Part shown: one piece after another, positions 41,985 to 51,040 of the stretch
Layout of the letters: each line of letters starts with the position of its first letter
How positions within the stretch are numbered: position 1 is the first letter of the stretch
NCBI RefSeq assembly: GCF_900114605.1
Contig: NZ_FOTP01000001.1
Location: 1,488,001-1,552,000, forward strand
Direction of reading: 5' to 3'
Source of the DNA: Bradyrhizobium sp. NFR13
GTDB lineage: Bacteria; Pseudomonadota; Alphaproteobacteria; Rhizobiales; Xanthobacteraceae
Length of the DNA stretch: 64,000 bases
Translations under genes and position numbers: made by a program
Notes under the pieces: generated by a model
The model's database searches: none
What the model saw: the letters and a program-made list of their open reading frames with translations, nothing else
Told to the model about the DNA's origin: nothing

Positions 41985-42433
41985 TTGGTGGTTTTGTCCT
42001 CATCGAGCGGTACGCAGTACAGCTCCAGCCGGTGATCGACCAGCTTGTAACCGAGCTTCGCGGCGACTTCAGCCTGCAATTTCTCGATCTCTTCAGATGT
42101 GAATTCGATGACGGTCCCGTCGCGCAAGTTGATCAGATGATCGTGATGGCTGTCACGCATCGTCTCGTAACGCGCGCGGCCTTCGCGAAAATCGTGGCGC
42201 TCGATGATGCCGGCGTCCTCGAACAGCTTTACCGTGCGATACACCGTCGAGATCGAGATCTTGTCATCCACCGCAACGCAGCGGCGATACAGTTCCTCGA
42301 CATCGGGGTGGTCGTCGGCTTCCGCCAGAACGCGCGCAATCACGCGGCGCTGTTCCGTCATGCGCATGCCGGTCGCGGCGCAGCGCGCCTCGATACCAGC
42401 AGATTTCATCGCAGATGATTTCAGTGCAGTCAT
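41981..42433 (-). CDS. fur: Fur-family ferric/manganese uptake regulator
   Basis: A 150-residue Fur protein. The winged helix is GMRMTEQRRVIARVLAEADDHPDVEELY and ISTVYRTVKLFEDAGI; the metal-binding HHDH in RDSHHDHLINL is present, while the paired CxxC zinc cysteines are absent, as in many alphaproteobacterial Fur/Mur proteins. In this order Irr takes over much iron control and Fur/Mur may respond to manganese, so metal specificity is open. The first ATG lacks a strong ribosome site; MKSAGIEARC eight codons later is an alternative. Confidence 0.92.
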   Translation of the reverse strand: MTALKSSAMKSAGIEARCAATGMRMTEQRRVIARVLAEADDHPDVEELYRRCVAVDDKISISTVYRTVKLFEDAGIIERHDFREGRARYETMRDSHHDHLINLRDGTVIEFTSEEIEKLQAEVAAKLGYKLVDHRLELYCVPLDEDKTTK

Positions 42434-42475
42434 GATCCGGATCCCATAGTGGCTTCTTTTGCCACTCCGCAGGCG

Positions 42476-42964
42476 TCAGGACAAGTCGCGCCGCATCACC
42501 AGCGCATTCAATTCCGCTCCATCCGCTTCCTTGTAGTAGCGTTCGCGGCGCCCGGCGACTGCGAAGCCGGTTCGATCATAAAGCCGCCGCGCCGGTTGAT
42601 TGTTTTCCTCAACTTCGAGGAACACGGTACGCACGCCGCGACCGGCCAGATGACCGAGATGGGTGAGGAACAGGTCGCGCGACAGGCCGCGGCCGCGATA
42701 ACCGGGCGACACCGCAACGGAGAGAATCTCGGCTTCATCGGCGGCGATTCTTGAGACGGCGAAGCCGATGAGGCGGCCGTGCAATTTCAGCCGATGCACG
42801 AGGGTGTTCTGTTCGCGTAGCATCTGTTCGAACTCCCCGGCACCCCAGCCGCGATGGAAGGAAGCCGCATGCAACTGCGCGAGCTGTCGCGCGTCGCGCA
42901 ATGTGGCGGGCTCAACCACGGCATTGCCATGGCCGAACAGGCGTAGCCACCAGTCCGGCATCAT
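42476..42964 (-). CDS. rimI: Ribosomal protein S18 alanine N-acetyltransferase
   Basis: A GNAT enzyme of 162 residues. The acetyl-CoA loop is SVAVSPGYRGRGLSRDLFLTHL, and FLEVEENNQPARRLYDRTGFAVAGRRERYY is the RimI C-terminal pattern in outline. The ATG overlaps the tsaB stop (ATGA), and the tsaB-rimI pairing is common. The N-terminal MMPDWWLRLFGHGNAV is specific to this group. RimI may acetylate other proteins in alphaproteobacteria. Confidence 0.9.
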   Translation of the reverse strand: MMPDWWLRLFGHGNAVVEPATLRDARQLAQLHAASFHRGWGAGEFEQMLREQNTLVHRLKLHGRLIGFAVSRIAADEAEILSVAVSPGYRGRGLSRDLFLTHLGHLAGRGVRTVFLEVEENNQPARRLYDRTGFAVAGRRERYYKEADGAELNALVMRRDLS

Positions 42965-43656
42965 AAGGCGGCTTGTGCGGCCTGCTGCATCAGGCTGCTT
43001 TGCGGCTTGGCATCGGGTGCGCGCAGATAATACGGGCGCGGCAGCGCGGTTTCCGGATTTACCGCAGCGCCGAGCCATGCCACCCATGAGATTTCGGGAG
43101 CAGGCTGCATATCGACACGCAGCGGCGCCGGTGCATCGGACGGCCAGCGCGCGGCAACGATCTCTGCGGCATTGCCGACCAGATGCGGTGCGCCGAACTG
43201 TGCGGCCTCAAGGGCCTCCTCAATGGGAACGACGCCCGGTCGCACCAGCGAGGTTCCGTTACCGCTGACGACCTGGAAATAGACATGGTCATGCCGCGCA
43301 TCGATGGCGGCAATGACCGGTGCGTCCATGTTTTCGCTGACCACAGGTGCCGCATAGGCCGTCAGTGTGGTGATGCCGACCACGGGCTTGCTGGCTGCTA
43401 GGCCGATGCCGCGTGCCGCCGACAGTCCGACGCGCAGACCAGTGAAGCTGCCCGGCCCGGTGGTGACGGCAATGCGGTCGAGGTCGGCGAAGGCAATGCC
43501 GGAGTCCGCCATGACACGCCCGAGCAATGGCATCAGGGCCTCGGCATGACCGCGCTTCATCGGCATGGACTCATGCGCAATGAGCTTGCTGGTACGGGTA
43601 TCGAGGATGCCTGCGGCGCAGGCGTCGAGGGCGGTATCAATGGCAAGGATCAACAT
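42961..43656 (-). CDS. tsaB: tRNA threonylcarbamoyladenosine biosynthesis protein TsaB
   Basis: A 231-residue ASKHA-fold pseudo-enzyme that, with TsaD and TsaE, makes t6A37 in ANN-decoding tRNAs. MLILAIDTALDACAAGI and GRVMADSGIAFADLDRIAVTTGPGSFTGLRVG in outline are diagnostic. The ATG was chosen by this N-terminus; the upstream open frame has no similarity. First gene of tsaB-rimI-fur-HAD, each pair close or overlapping. Confidence 0.94.
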   Translation of the reverse strand: MLILAIDTALDACAAGILDTRTSKLIAHESMPMKRGHAEALMPLLGRVMADSGIAFADLDRIAVTTGPGSFTGLRVGLSAARGIGLAASKPVVGITTLTAYAAPVVSENMDAPVIAAIDARHDHVYFQVVSGNGTSLVRPGVVPIEEALEAAQFGAPHLVGNAAEIVAARWPSDAPAPLRVDMQPAPEISWVAWLGAAVNPETALPRPYYLRAPDAKPQSSLMQQAAQAAL

Positions 43657-44027
43657 GAAAGAGACGCTACCACGGCTTGCGAGGGTTTGCGCCTGCCACT
43701 CGCAGAATATCGCTCCACGCGCAATGGTGCTGTGATTCGCGTTGCTGCCGGAGAGGGGGCGGCAGCTCTGGCGTGCACCCACTACTCGCTTCCTCATAAA
43801 GATATTTTCACAAGATACGAGAGCGAGACCATGAAAGTTCCCGCGAGCAAAATGGGCCCGTGGAACAGCTTCAGCTCTGGTTAAAAGCTTCACTTAATAA
43901 ATTCTTCGGAGATCGATGAGATAAGCATACCGTTCGGAAGCGACATTTCGCGGATGCGCGTGGCTTTCATGCGGGCTGAAATTATTCGTCTAAATTTTTT
44001 TGAATACGATTCTATGGAGGCGATCCG
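43657..44027. other. Intergenic region between tsaB and the chemoreceptor gene
   Basis: About 370 bp separating divergent genes. It is visibly richer in A+T towards 44000, with TTTTTTTGAATACG before the receptor's ribosome site (GGAGG near 44016). No gene, RNA or clear promoter was recognised. Confidence 0.4.
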
Positions 44028-45707
44028 ATGCTGCATTGGTTGAGCAGTTCCGAGGCGCGCCAGGGGCTGGCCCTGGCGGCAGCGATCAAAAAATCGCAAG
44101 CAGTGATCGAGTTCAGCGCCGACGGCACGATCCTCGGAGCCAATCAAAACTTCCTGTCCGCCCTTGGATATACGCTTGAGGAAATCGTCGGCAAGAACCA
44201 CAGCATGTTCGTGACGCCGGAGATGAAGAGCAGCGCGGAATATCGCACGTTCTGGAATAACCTCAATCGCGGCGAGTACCAGGCCGGCGAGTTCAGGCGT
44301 CTCGGCAAAGGTGGCAAGGAAGTCTGGATTCAGGGTTCCTACAACCCGATCCTTGGGAACGATGGCAAGCCCCTGAAAATCGTTAAGTTTGCCATGGATA
44401 CAACTGCAGTGAAAATCCGCAGCATGGACGATGCCGGCAAGATCGCAGCCATCGGTCGTTCGCAGGCTGTCATCGAGTTCAAGCTCGATGGGACGATTGT
44501 CACGGCCAATGACCTGTTCCTGAATGTCATGGGTTACAATCTCGCGGAAATCGAAGGCAAACATCACAGCATGTTTGTCGATCCTGCAACCCGAGACGGT
44601 GCGGCCTATCGCGAATTCTGGGCCAGCCTCAATCGTGGTGAATATCAGGCCGCCGAATACAAGCGGATCGGCAAGAACGGCAAAGAGGTCTGGATTCTCG
44701 CGACCTACAATCCAATTCTTGATGAGACAGGCCGGCCAATCAAGGTGGTCAAGTTCGCGTCAGACGTCACCGAACAGAAGCTGCGCACGGCGAATTTCTC
44801 AGGTCAGATCGAGGCCATTGGCAAGTCGCAGGCGGTGATCGAATTTAACATGGATGGCATCGTTCTCAGCGCGAACGAGAATTTTCTGAGCGTGCTCGGC
44901 TACGCACTCTCGGAAATACAGGGCAAACACCACAGCATGTTCGTTGTGCCGAGTGAGCGCGACGGCGCGGACTATCGCGAATTCTGGGCGGCGCTCAAGC
45001 GGGGTAACTACCAGGCGGCGGAGTACCGGCGAATCGGCAAGGGCGGCAAACAAGTCTGGATACAGGCTTCGTACAATCCGATCCTCGATCTCAATGGCAA
45101 GCCCTACAAGGTCGTGAAGTATGCCACCGACACTACCGCGCAGGTGATCGCGCGCATGAAGAGCGAACGCGTCCGCGCGATGATGGAGTCGGTTGCCGCC
45201 GGCGCTGAGGAACTGAACGCGTCGGTGCGCGAAATCTCCGAAGCCATGATGAAGTCAAAGACCACGGCGATGTCTGCTGTGGGCAAGGTCGAGTTGGCGG
45301 ATGATCAAGCGCAGCGTCTCAGCACGGCAGCGCAGGCGATGAGTGGGATCGTCGAGCTGATCGGCAACATCACCGGCCAAATTAACTTGTTGGCGCTGAA
45401 TGCCACCATCGAATCTGCGCGTGCCGGTGAAGCCGGTCGAGGCTTTGCGGTCGTTGCATCGGAGGTAAAAAATCTGGCCAACCAAGCCAAGCAGGCGACC
45501 GATAAGATCGCCAGCGAGATCGGCAGTCTCAATGGCATTTCGAGCGATGTCGTTGATGCGCTGAACGCGATCAAGCAGGAAATCCAGAATGTCAGCGAAT
45601 ATGTGACCGCAACAGCGGCTGCGGTTGAGGAGCAGAGCACGGTGACGAATGAGATGTCGTCGAGCATGCAGCGGGCGGCCGAGGAAGCTGCGAGCATCGG
45701 GCGTTAA
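44028..45707 (+). CDS. Cytoplasmic triple-PAS methyl-accepting chemotaxis protein
   Basis: A 559-residue soluble receptor with no membrane span. Three PAS domains repeat at a fixed 122-residue period (SQAVIEF at 23, 145 and 267; KHHSMFV-type and YNPILD-type motifs in each) and are strikingly alike. The signalling part (about 385-559) has the MCP hairpin NLLALNATIESARAGEAGRGFAVVASEV (453-480). PAS domains of this Aer/BdlA type often bind heme or FAD to sense oxygen or redox, but the ligand here is unknown. It stands alone on the plus strand inside a minus-strand housekeeping run and has its own terminator. Confidence 0.92.
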   Translation: MLHWLSSSEARQGLALAAAIKKSQAVIEFSADGTILGANQNFLSALGYTLEEIVGKNHSMFVTPEMKSSAEYRTFWNNLNRGEYQAGEFRRLGKGGKEVWIQGSYNPILGNDGKPLKIVKFAMDTTAVKIRSMDDAGKIAAIGRSQAVIEFKLDGTIVTANDLFLNVMGYNLAEIEGKHHSMFVDPATRDGAAYREFWASLNRGEYQAAEYKRIGKNGKEVWILATYNPILDETGRPIKVVKFASDVTEQKLRTANFSGQIEAIGKSQAVIEFNMDGIVLSANENFLSVLGYALSEIQGKHHSMFVVPSERDGADYREFWAALKRGNYQAAEYRRIGKGGKQVWIQASYNPILDLNGKPYKVVKYATDTTAQVIARMKSERVRAMMESVAAGAEELNASVREISEAMMKSKTTAMSAVGKVELADDQAQRLSTAAQAMSGIVELIGNITGQINLLALNATIESARAGEAGRGFAVVASEVKNLANQAKQATDKIASEIGSLNGISSDVVDALNAIKQEIQNVSEYVTATAAAVEEQSTVTNEMSSSMQRAAEEAASIGR

Positions 45708-45728
45708 GTGAAGACTAGTTCCAGAAAC

Positions 45729-45760
45729 GAAAATGCCCGGGATTGTCCCGGGCATTTTTA
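45729..45760. terminator. Bidirectional terminator between the chemoreceptor gene and nfu
   Basis: AAATGCCCGGGA (45731-45742) pairs perfectly with TCCCGGGCATTT (45746-45757) around a 3-nt loop, with A-rich and T-rich flanks for use from both sides. Confidence 0.9.
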
Positions 45761-45781
45761 TGTGTAGCAGAGCGACCGAAC

Positions 45782-46351
45782 TTACATCGGGCGGACTTCG
45801 ATCACATCCGGCACGAAGTGCTTCAGCAGGTTCTGGATGCCGTGCTGCAGGGTTGCCGTTGATGACGGGCAGCCGGCGCATGAGCCCTTCATGTTCAGAT
45901 AGACGATGCCGTCCTTGAAGCCGCGGAAAGTGATATCGCCGCCGTCATTGGCCACGGCCGGGCGCACGCGGGTCTCGATCAGGTCCTTGATCGTGTCGAC
46001 CGTCTCGGCGTCAGCCTCGTTGAAGAACTCAGCTTCGTCGTCGGAGATCACGTCGCCGCTCACGCTGCCGTCGGCCATCAGCGGTGCGCCGGACATGTAA
46101 TGCTCCATGATGGCGCCGAGGATTGCCGGCTTGAGGTGCTGCCAGTCGCTATCGTCCTTGGTCACGGTGACGAAATCGGAGCCGTAGAACACGCTGGTGA
46201 CGCCTTTCACGGCGAACAGCTTTTCGGCCAGCGGCGAACGCGTGGCGGCTTCCGCGGACGTAAATTCCATGGTGCCGCTGTCGAGCACGTTGCGGCCGGG
46301 AATGAACTTCAGCGTGGCGGGATTGGGGGTAGCTTCGGTCTGGATGAACAT
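45782..46351 (-). CDS. NifU/NfuA-type iron-sulfur scaffold protein
   Basis: A 189-residue Fe-S carrier. The N-terminal Nfu_N domain (MFIQTEATPNPATLKFIPGR) precedes the NifU C-domain with MKGSCAGCPSSTATLQHGI, whose C-x2-C binds a [4Fe-4S] cluster in a dimer. Such proteins deliver clusters to enzymes such as aconitase and MiaB, both in this window. Start chosen by the family N-terminus. It belongs to the run murJ-trpS-usp-nfu-tsaB, interrupted here by the chemoreceptor. Confidence 0.93.
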   Translation of the reverse strand: MFIQTEATPNPATLKFIPGRNVLDSGTMEFTSAEAATRSPLAEKLFAVKGVTSVFYGSDFVTVTKDDSDWQHLKPAILGAIMEHYMSGAPLMADGSVSGDVISDDEAEFFNEADAETVDTIKDLIETRVRPAVANDGGDITFRGFKDGIVYLNMKGSCAGCPSSTATLQHGIQNLLKHFVPDVIEVRPM

Positions 46352-46487
46352 CGGTATCTCCTGCGTCGCCGGTTCAAGGCCGGCGCGTAAGTATCCCCTA
46401 GCAGATGGCGACGGAAAACGCACGATCAAGGCGCGAAATTGCCGAATTCGGCCTATTTCGCAGTCCCTTAGTCGTCTGAAAGGGGGG

Positions 46488-46982
46488 CTACGACAGCGCG
46501 TCGATGTCGAGGTCGCTGAGGGCGCCTGACACGATGACGACCGGCACCGGAAACGAGCCGACCAGTTTGGCCATCATGGTGACGATCGGGCCGGGGCCTT
46601 CCGCGCCAGCCGATGCGGCCAGCACCAGCATGGAAATGTCGACGTCCTTGTCGATCACGTCGAGGATCTGCTCGGTCGGATCGCCCTCGCGGATCACGCG
46701 TTCAGGTGTGATGGCAGCGATGCCATTGGCGCGGCCCGAGGCGCGGTCCAGCGCGGCATTGGCGCCTTCTTCCGCTTCGGCGCGCATGATGTCGGCAACG
46801 CCGAGCCATTGCTGGTTGCGATCTTCGGTCTCGATGATGCGCAGCATCACCACGCCACCGCCGACGCGGATGGCCCAGCGGCTGGCATAATACACCGCGC
46901 GGTCCCATTCCTCGCTGTCATCGACAACCACGAGGCATTTCGGCTTGTGGCCGCTTTCATAGCTACGTCGCTGGGTGCTCAT
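46488..46982 (-). CDS. Universal stress protein (UspA family)
   Basis: A 164-residue Usp domain protein: KCLVVVDDSEEWDRAVYYASRWA at the start, a hydrophobic strand VVMLRIIE, a variable acidic helix (IMRAEAEEGANAALDRA) and VPVVIVSG at the end. The ATP loop G-x2-G-x9-G is only partly matched (GAEGPGPI), so nucleotide binding is doubtful. Start ATG chosen at MSTQRRSYES. Lies between trpS and nfu. Confidence 0.87.
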   Translation of the reverse strand: MSTQRRSYESGHKPKCLVVVDDSEEWDRAVYYASRWAIRVGGGVVMLRIIETEDRNQQWLGVADIMRAEAEEGANAALDRASGRANGIAAITPERVIREGDPTEQILDVIDKDVDISMLVLAASAGAEGPGPIVTMMAKLVGSFPVPVVIVSGALSDLDIDALS

Positions 46983-47139
46983 GCATGTCCCGATGCTGTC
47001 GCGCTTATCATGCGCCAAAATGTGAGCGGCTTGGCAATGACGTCATGCTGCCACGGCGCAGCAGCGTTCGACAAGCGCGACGCAGAGAGCATCTGCGTCG
47101 CGTCGATTGTGGCGGAGACAAGGAAAGCGACGAGGGAAA

Positions 47140-48192
47140 TTACCGCTTGTGGACGAAGCCGATGATGTCCTTCACGGACTTGATGGTTTCGGCGGCAATG
47201 ACCCCGGCGCGCTCACCGCCATCGACCAGAACCTGATCGACATAGGCCAGATCGGATGTCGTCAGCCGCTTCATCTCACCGGCGATTGGTGACAGTTTTT
47301 CGACAGCGAGATCAACAAGGCTCGATTTGAAGCCGGAAAACTGTGCGCCGCCGAATTCCGTGAGAATGTCAGCCTTCGACCGGTTGGAGAGGGCCGCATA
47401 GATGCCGACGAGATTGTCGGCTTCCGGACGCGGCTCCAGGCCTTTCTCTTCTGATGGCAACGGTTCCGGATCGGTCTTCGCCTTGCGGATCTTCTGCGCG
47501 ATCGTGTCGGCATCATCCGTAAGGTTGATGCGCGAATTGTCTGAGGCGTCCGACTTCGACATCTTCTTGGTGCCGTCGCGCAGGCTCATCACCCGAGTCG
47601 CCGGGCCGGTGATGACTGGCTCGGGCATCGGGAAGTAAGGACCCTCGTGGCCCTGTGCAGCAATGGACTCCGAGAAGTCGTTGTTGAACTTCTGCGAGAT
47701 GTCGCGGCACAGTTCGAGATGCTGCTTCTGGTCCTCGCCGACCGGCACGTGTGTGGCGCGATACAGCAGAATATCCGCGGCCATCAGCACCGGATAGTCA
47801 TAGAGGCCCACGGACGCGTTTTCGCGGTCCTTGCCGGCCTTCTCCTTGAACTGGGTCATGCGATTCAGCCAGCCGAGGCGAGCGACGCAATTGAAAATCC
47901 AGGCCAGCTCGGCATGGCCGGAGACTTGGCTCTGGTTGAAGATGATCTGCTTTTTCGGATCGATACCCGAGGCGATGAAAGCCGCAGTTACTTCACGCGT
48001 GTTGCGGCGCAATTCATCCGGGCCGCCCCACACGGAAATCGGCACGGTGACGGCATGCATATCAACCACACAGTAGAGGCAGTTATGCGTTTCCTGCAGT
48101 TTGACGAAATTCACGATCGCGCCGAGATAGTTGCCGAGGTGCAGATTGCCCGTCGGCTGGACGCCCGAAAAGACCCGTTGAGTAAAAGCCAT
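47140..48192 (-). CDS. trpS: Tryptophanyl-tRNA synthetase
   Basis: Class I synthetase of 350 residues charging tRNA-Trp. [20 protein letters not shown] holds the HIGH-type signature (HLGN), and [14 protein letters not shown] the KMSKS loop. Start chosen at [10 protein letters not shown], 13 codons inside the open frame, as in homologues. Downstream of murJ with about 90 bp between. Confidence 0.96.
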   Translation of the reverse strand: MAFTQRVFSGVQPTGNLHLGNYLGAIVNFVKLQETHNCLYCVVDMHAVTVPISVWGGPDELRRNTREVTAAFIASGIDPKKQIIFNQSQVSGHAELAWIFNCVARLGWLNRMTQFKEKAGKDRENASVGLYDYPVLMAADILLYRATHVPVGEDQKQHLELCRDISQKFNNDFSESIAAQGHEGPYFPMPEPVITGPATRVMSLRDGTKKMSKSDASDNSRINLTDDADTIAQKIRKAKTDPEPLPSEEKGLEPRPEADNLVGIYAALSNRSKADILTEFGGAQFSGFKSSLVDLAVEKLSPIAGEMKRLTTSDLAYVDQVLVDGGERAGVIAAETIKSVKDIIGFVHKR

Positions 48193-48285
48193 AACCAAGT
48201 TCCTGTACGCCCGTGGTGGAATGCGGGCCAAGGGGCGTGACTTGCCATAGGTGCCGGGCGGCGTCCATTGCCAATGTGACCATGG

Positions 48286-49836
48286 TTAGATGGCAGGTGC
48301 CTTCTTGAGGGCGGTGCGGACCTCAGCCCAGCGCACTGCGCCGGTGAGCGTGAGCAGTGCTGCGTAGATTGCCAGCCCGGAAGCGATCAGGAGGCCCAGC
48401 AAGCCTGCTCGTACGAGACCATGGACCTGCGCCGTCCAGGGCAAGACAATATGCGCAGCGAGCCATAGCAGCCCGCCCATGGCCAGCGACGACAGGACGA
48501 TGATCGGCAGCCGGCGTTTTGCATCATGGTCGAGTGAGAAGCCGAAAGCTGCTGCGCTCCGGAAGATCAAGAAGGTCGCGCTGCTCCACGCCGCCAGAGC
48601 GATCGCTGCCGCGATGCCGCTCGCACCGAATGGCCTATTCAAAACCAGTGCGGAGATGATCGCGACGAGCAGGCCGATAAGCGTTGCCAGCAGCGGTGTC
48701 ATCGTGTCCTCGCGCGCGAAGAAGGCGGGCGACAAGGCTTTCACAAGCACCTGAGCGGGCAGGCCCAGCGCCAGCCATATCAATGCACTCGCAGTCGAAA
48801 TCGTATCAGTTGCGCTGAACGCGCCGTGTTCGAACAGGAGCTGCACGATGAGATGGCTCAGCACCATCAGTCCAAGTGTTGCAGGTAGTGCAAGGCCGAC
48901 TGCGAGTTCAAGCCCGCGCGATTCCGCCTGCGCGATGGCTGCGTGATCGTCTGATCGCACGGCGCGCGTCAATGCGGGGACCAGCACAGTGCCCATGGCC
49001 GTGCCGACGATGCCGAGCGGCAGTTCAATCAGCCGATTTGCGAAATACAGCCACGACACGGCTGCCGGAGTCGTCGATGCGATGATTGCGCCGGTGACAA
49101 TGAGGAGCTGCGGCCCGGAATTGGCGACCATGCCAGGCAGTGCCTTGCGGAAGAAGCCGCGCATCTCGCTATCGAGCGACAGTCGCAAGGGTGCCGCAAG
49201 ATTGCCGCTGGATTGTCGCACGATCAGCATCAGCAACTGCAGCAGCCCGGCGATGCCGACGGTGGCCGCGATGGCCATAGCGGCGGTGTCCGGCTCTTGC
49301 CCCCACGCCAGCAGTAGGGTCATGACGGCGATAAGGGCGATGTTGAAGAGCAGCGGCGAAAATGCGGTCAATGCGAAGCGGTGCTGCGCATTCAGCAGTC
49401 CCATCATGACCGTGACCGGGCCGGCAAAGGCGAGATAGGGCAGCATCAATCGCGCATTGTCGACAGCGAGCTGCAGCGTCGGCTGGCCGACGAAGCCGGG
49501 CGCAAGTAGCGCGAGCACGACCGGCATCGCAAAGCCGATCAGGATGGTCGCGACGATCAGCGCAACACTGATGGTGCCGAGCAAACGACCTGCAAAAGCG
49601 GCGGCCGCGACGGGGCCCTGCGTCGTCTGGATGCGCAGCCAGGCCGGAATGAGCGCGGCATTCAGCGCACCTTCGGTGAGTAGCCGCCGGATTACGTTGA
49701 CCAGCTGGAATGCGACCAGAAAAGCATCCGCGACGGGGCCTGCGCCGAGCAGCGCGGCGACCATTGCGTCACGGGCAAAGCCCAGCAACCGCGACGCCAA
49801 AGTGCCCGTGGAAACGGTCAGGATGGAACGGATCAT
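48286..49836 (-). CDS. murJ: Lipid II flippase MurJ
   Basis: A 516-residue MOP-superfamily membrane protein with about 14 helices that moves lipid II across the inner membrane for peptidoglycan synthesis. It begins MIRSILTVSTGTLASRLLGFARDAMVAALLG with the conserved arginine in SRLLGF; LPYLAFAGPVTVMMGLLNAQHRF and ALSPAFFAREDTMTPL are diagnostic. The upstream open codons were rejected by homology. First gene of the murJ-trpS-usp-nfu run, divergent from the PfkB kinase. Confidence 0.95.
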   Translation of the reverse strand: MIRSILTVSTGTLASRLLGFARDAMVAALLGAGPVADAFLVAFQLVNVIRRLLTEGALNAALIPAWLRIQTTQGPVAAAAFAGRLLGTISVALIVATILIGFAMPVVLALLAPGFVGQPTLQLAVDNARLMLPYLAFAGPVTVMMGLLNAQHRFALTAFSPLLFNIALIAVMTLLLAWGQEPDTAAMAIAATVGIAGLLQLLMLIVRQSSGNLAAPLRLSLDSEMRGFFRKALPGMVANSGPQLLIVTGAIIASTTPAAVSWLYFANRLIELPLGIVGTAMGTVLVPALTRAVRSDDHAAIAQAESRGLELAVGLALPATLGLMVLSHLIVQLLFEHGAFSATDTISTASALIWLALGLPAQVLVKALSPAFFAREDTMTPLLATLIGLLVAIISALVLNRPFGASGIAAAIALAAWSSATFLIFRSAAAFGFSLDHDAKRRLPIIVLSSLAMGGLLWLAAHIVLPWTAQVHGLVRAGLLGLLIASGLAIYAALLTLTGAVRWAEVRTALKKAPAI

Positions 49837-49996
49837 AGAACCATCGTAAGGGGCTGTCCTTGCTGGCGCGGGGCAGAACGTGATAGTCGCTGCAGCCATC
49901 AAACCGGCCTTTACCGACGGCTCAACTTGGGCGACCGCGAGACGAGTTGAAACGGATTTTCAGCCTCATCGCAATTGCCGCAACGGGATATTCTTA

Positions 49997-50998
49997 ATGA
50001 CCTCAGCGAAATATGACGTGCTCGGAATCGGAAATGCGATTTTCGACGTGCTGGTGCAGGCCGATGACAAGTTTCTCGCCGCGCATGAGATGACCAAGGG
50101 CGGCATGGCGCTGATCGACGAAGCCCGCGCCACTGCGATCTACAATGCGATGGGCCCGGCCACCGAAATGTCCGGCGGTTCGGCCGCCAATACCATCGTC
50201 GGCCTCGCCAGCCTCGGCGCGCGCGCGGCCTATGTCGGCAAGGTCAAGGACGACCAGATCGGCACGCTCTACACCCACGACATCCGCGCCGCTGGCGTTG
50301 CGTTCGACACCAAACCCGCCACCGGCGGTCCGGCCACTGGCTGTTCCTATATCCTGGTGACGCCCGATGGCGAGCGCACCATGAACACCTATCTCGGTGC
50401 CGCGCAGGATCTGACGCCCGACGATATCGACGCCGCTGCAGTCGCAGCCTCGTCGATCGTCTATCTCGAAGGTTATCTGTGGGATCCCGCCAGCGCCAAG
50501 GAAGCCTTCGTGAAGGCCTCTAAGATCGCCCATGACGCCAAGCGTCAGGTCGCATTGACGCTGTCGGACGCTTTCTGCGTTGGTCGTTACCGCGCCGAGT
50601 TTCTCGATCTGATGCGCTCCGGCACCGTCGATCTCATCTTCGCGAACGAGGCCGAGCTGACCTCGCTCTACGAAACCACGGATTTCGATGCGGCGCTCAA
50701 GCAGCTTGGCCAGGACGTCAAGCTCGGCGTCGTTACCCGCAGCGAGAAGGGCTGTGTCGTAACATCAGGCGATGGCGTCGTTGCGGTGCCCGCCCACAAG
50801 ATCGAGAAGCTCGTCGACACGACGGGCGCCGGTGACTTGTTCGCGGCGGGGTTCCTGTTCGGCCTCGTGCGTAACGCCGGGTACGAGAATGCCGGCAAGC
50901 TCGGTGCGATGGCCGCCGCCGAAGTCATCCAGCATATCGGTGCACGTCCGCAGGTGTCGCTGAAGGAGCTGGCTGGTAAGAACGGGTTGCCGGTTTAA
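49997..50998 (+). CDS. PfkB-family kinase, probable adenosine kinase
   Basis: A 333-residue ribokinase-fold enzyme. Motif 1 is SGGSAANTIVGLASLG and motif 2 is DTTGAGDLFAAGFLFGL, with the catalytic Asp of GAGD and the anion hole. The start MTSAKYDVLGIGNAIFDVLV and FANEAEL are typical of the alphaproteobacterial branch annotated as adenosine kinase, which salvages adenosine to AMP; substrate is by family only. Start chosen at the ATG, as the upstream frame lies in the divergent promoter area. Confidence 0.88.
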   Translation: MTSAKYDVLGIGNAIFDVLVQADDKFLAAHEMTKGGMALIDEARATAIYNAMGPATEMSGGSAANTIVGLASLGARAAYVGKVKDDQIGTLYTHDIRAAGVAFDTKPATGGPATGCSYILVTPDGERTMNTYLGAAQDLTPDDIDAAAVAASSIVYLEGYLWDPASAKEAFVKASKIAHDAKRQVALTLSDAFCVGRYRAEFLDLMRSGTVDLIFANEAELTSLYETTDFDAALKQLGQDVKLGVVTRSEKGCVVTSGDGVVAVPAHKIEKLVDTTGAGDLFAAGFLFGLVRNAGYENAGKLGAMAAAEVIQHIGARPQVSLKELAGKNGLPV

Positions 50999-51006
50999 GA
51001 GCGTTG

Positions 51007-51030
51007 TTCCCTCCCCTCGCGGGGAGGGAA
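51007..51030. terminator. Hairpin between convergent PfkB kinase and serine hydrolase genes
   Basis: TTCCCTCCCC (51007-51016) pairs perfectly with GGGGAGGGAA (51021-51030), loop TCGC. Neither side has a long T-run, so efficiency is uncertain. Confidence 0.6.
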
Positions 51031-51040
51031 AGACGTCGTC

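Noticed and set aside
44028-45200. Repeated DNA in the chemoreceptor gene considered as an internal tandem repeat array
   Set aside because: The 366-bp periodicity is fully explained by three coding PAS domains in frame.
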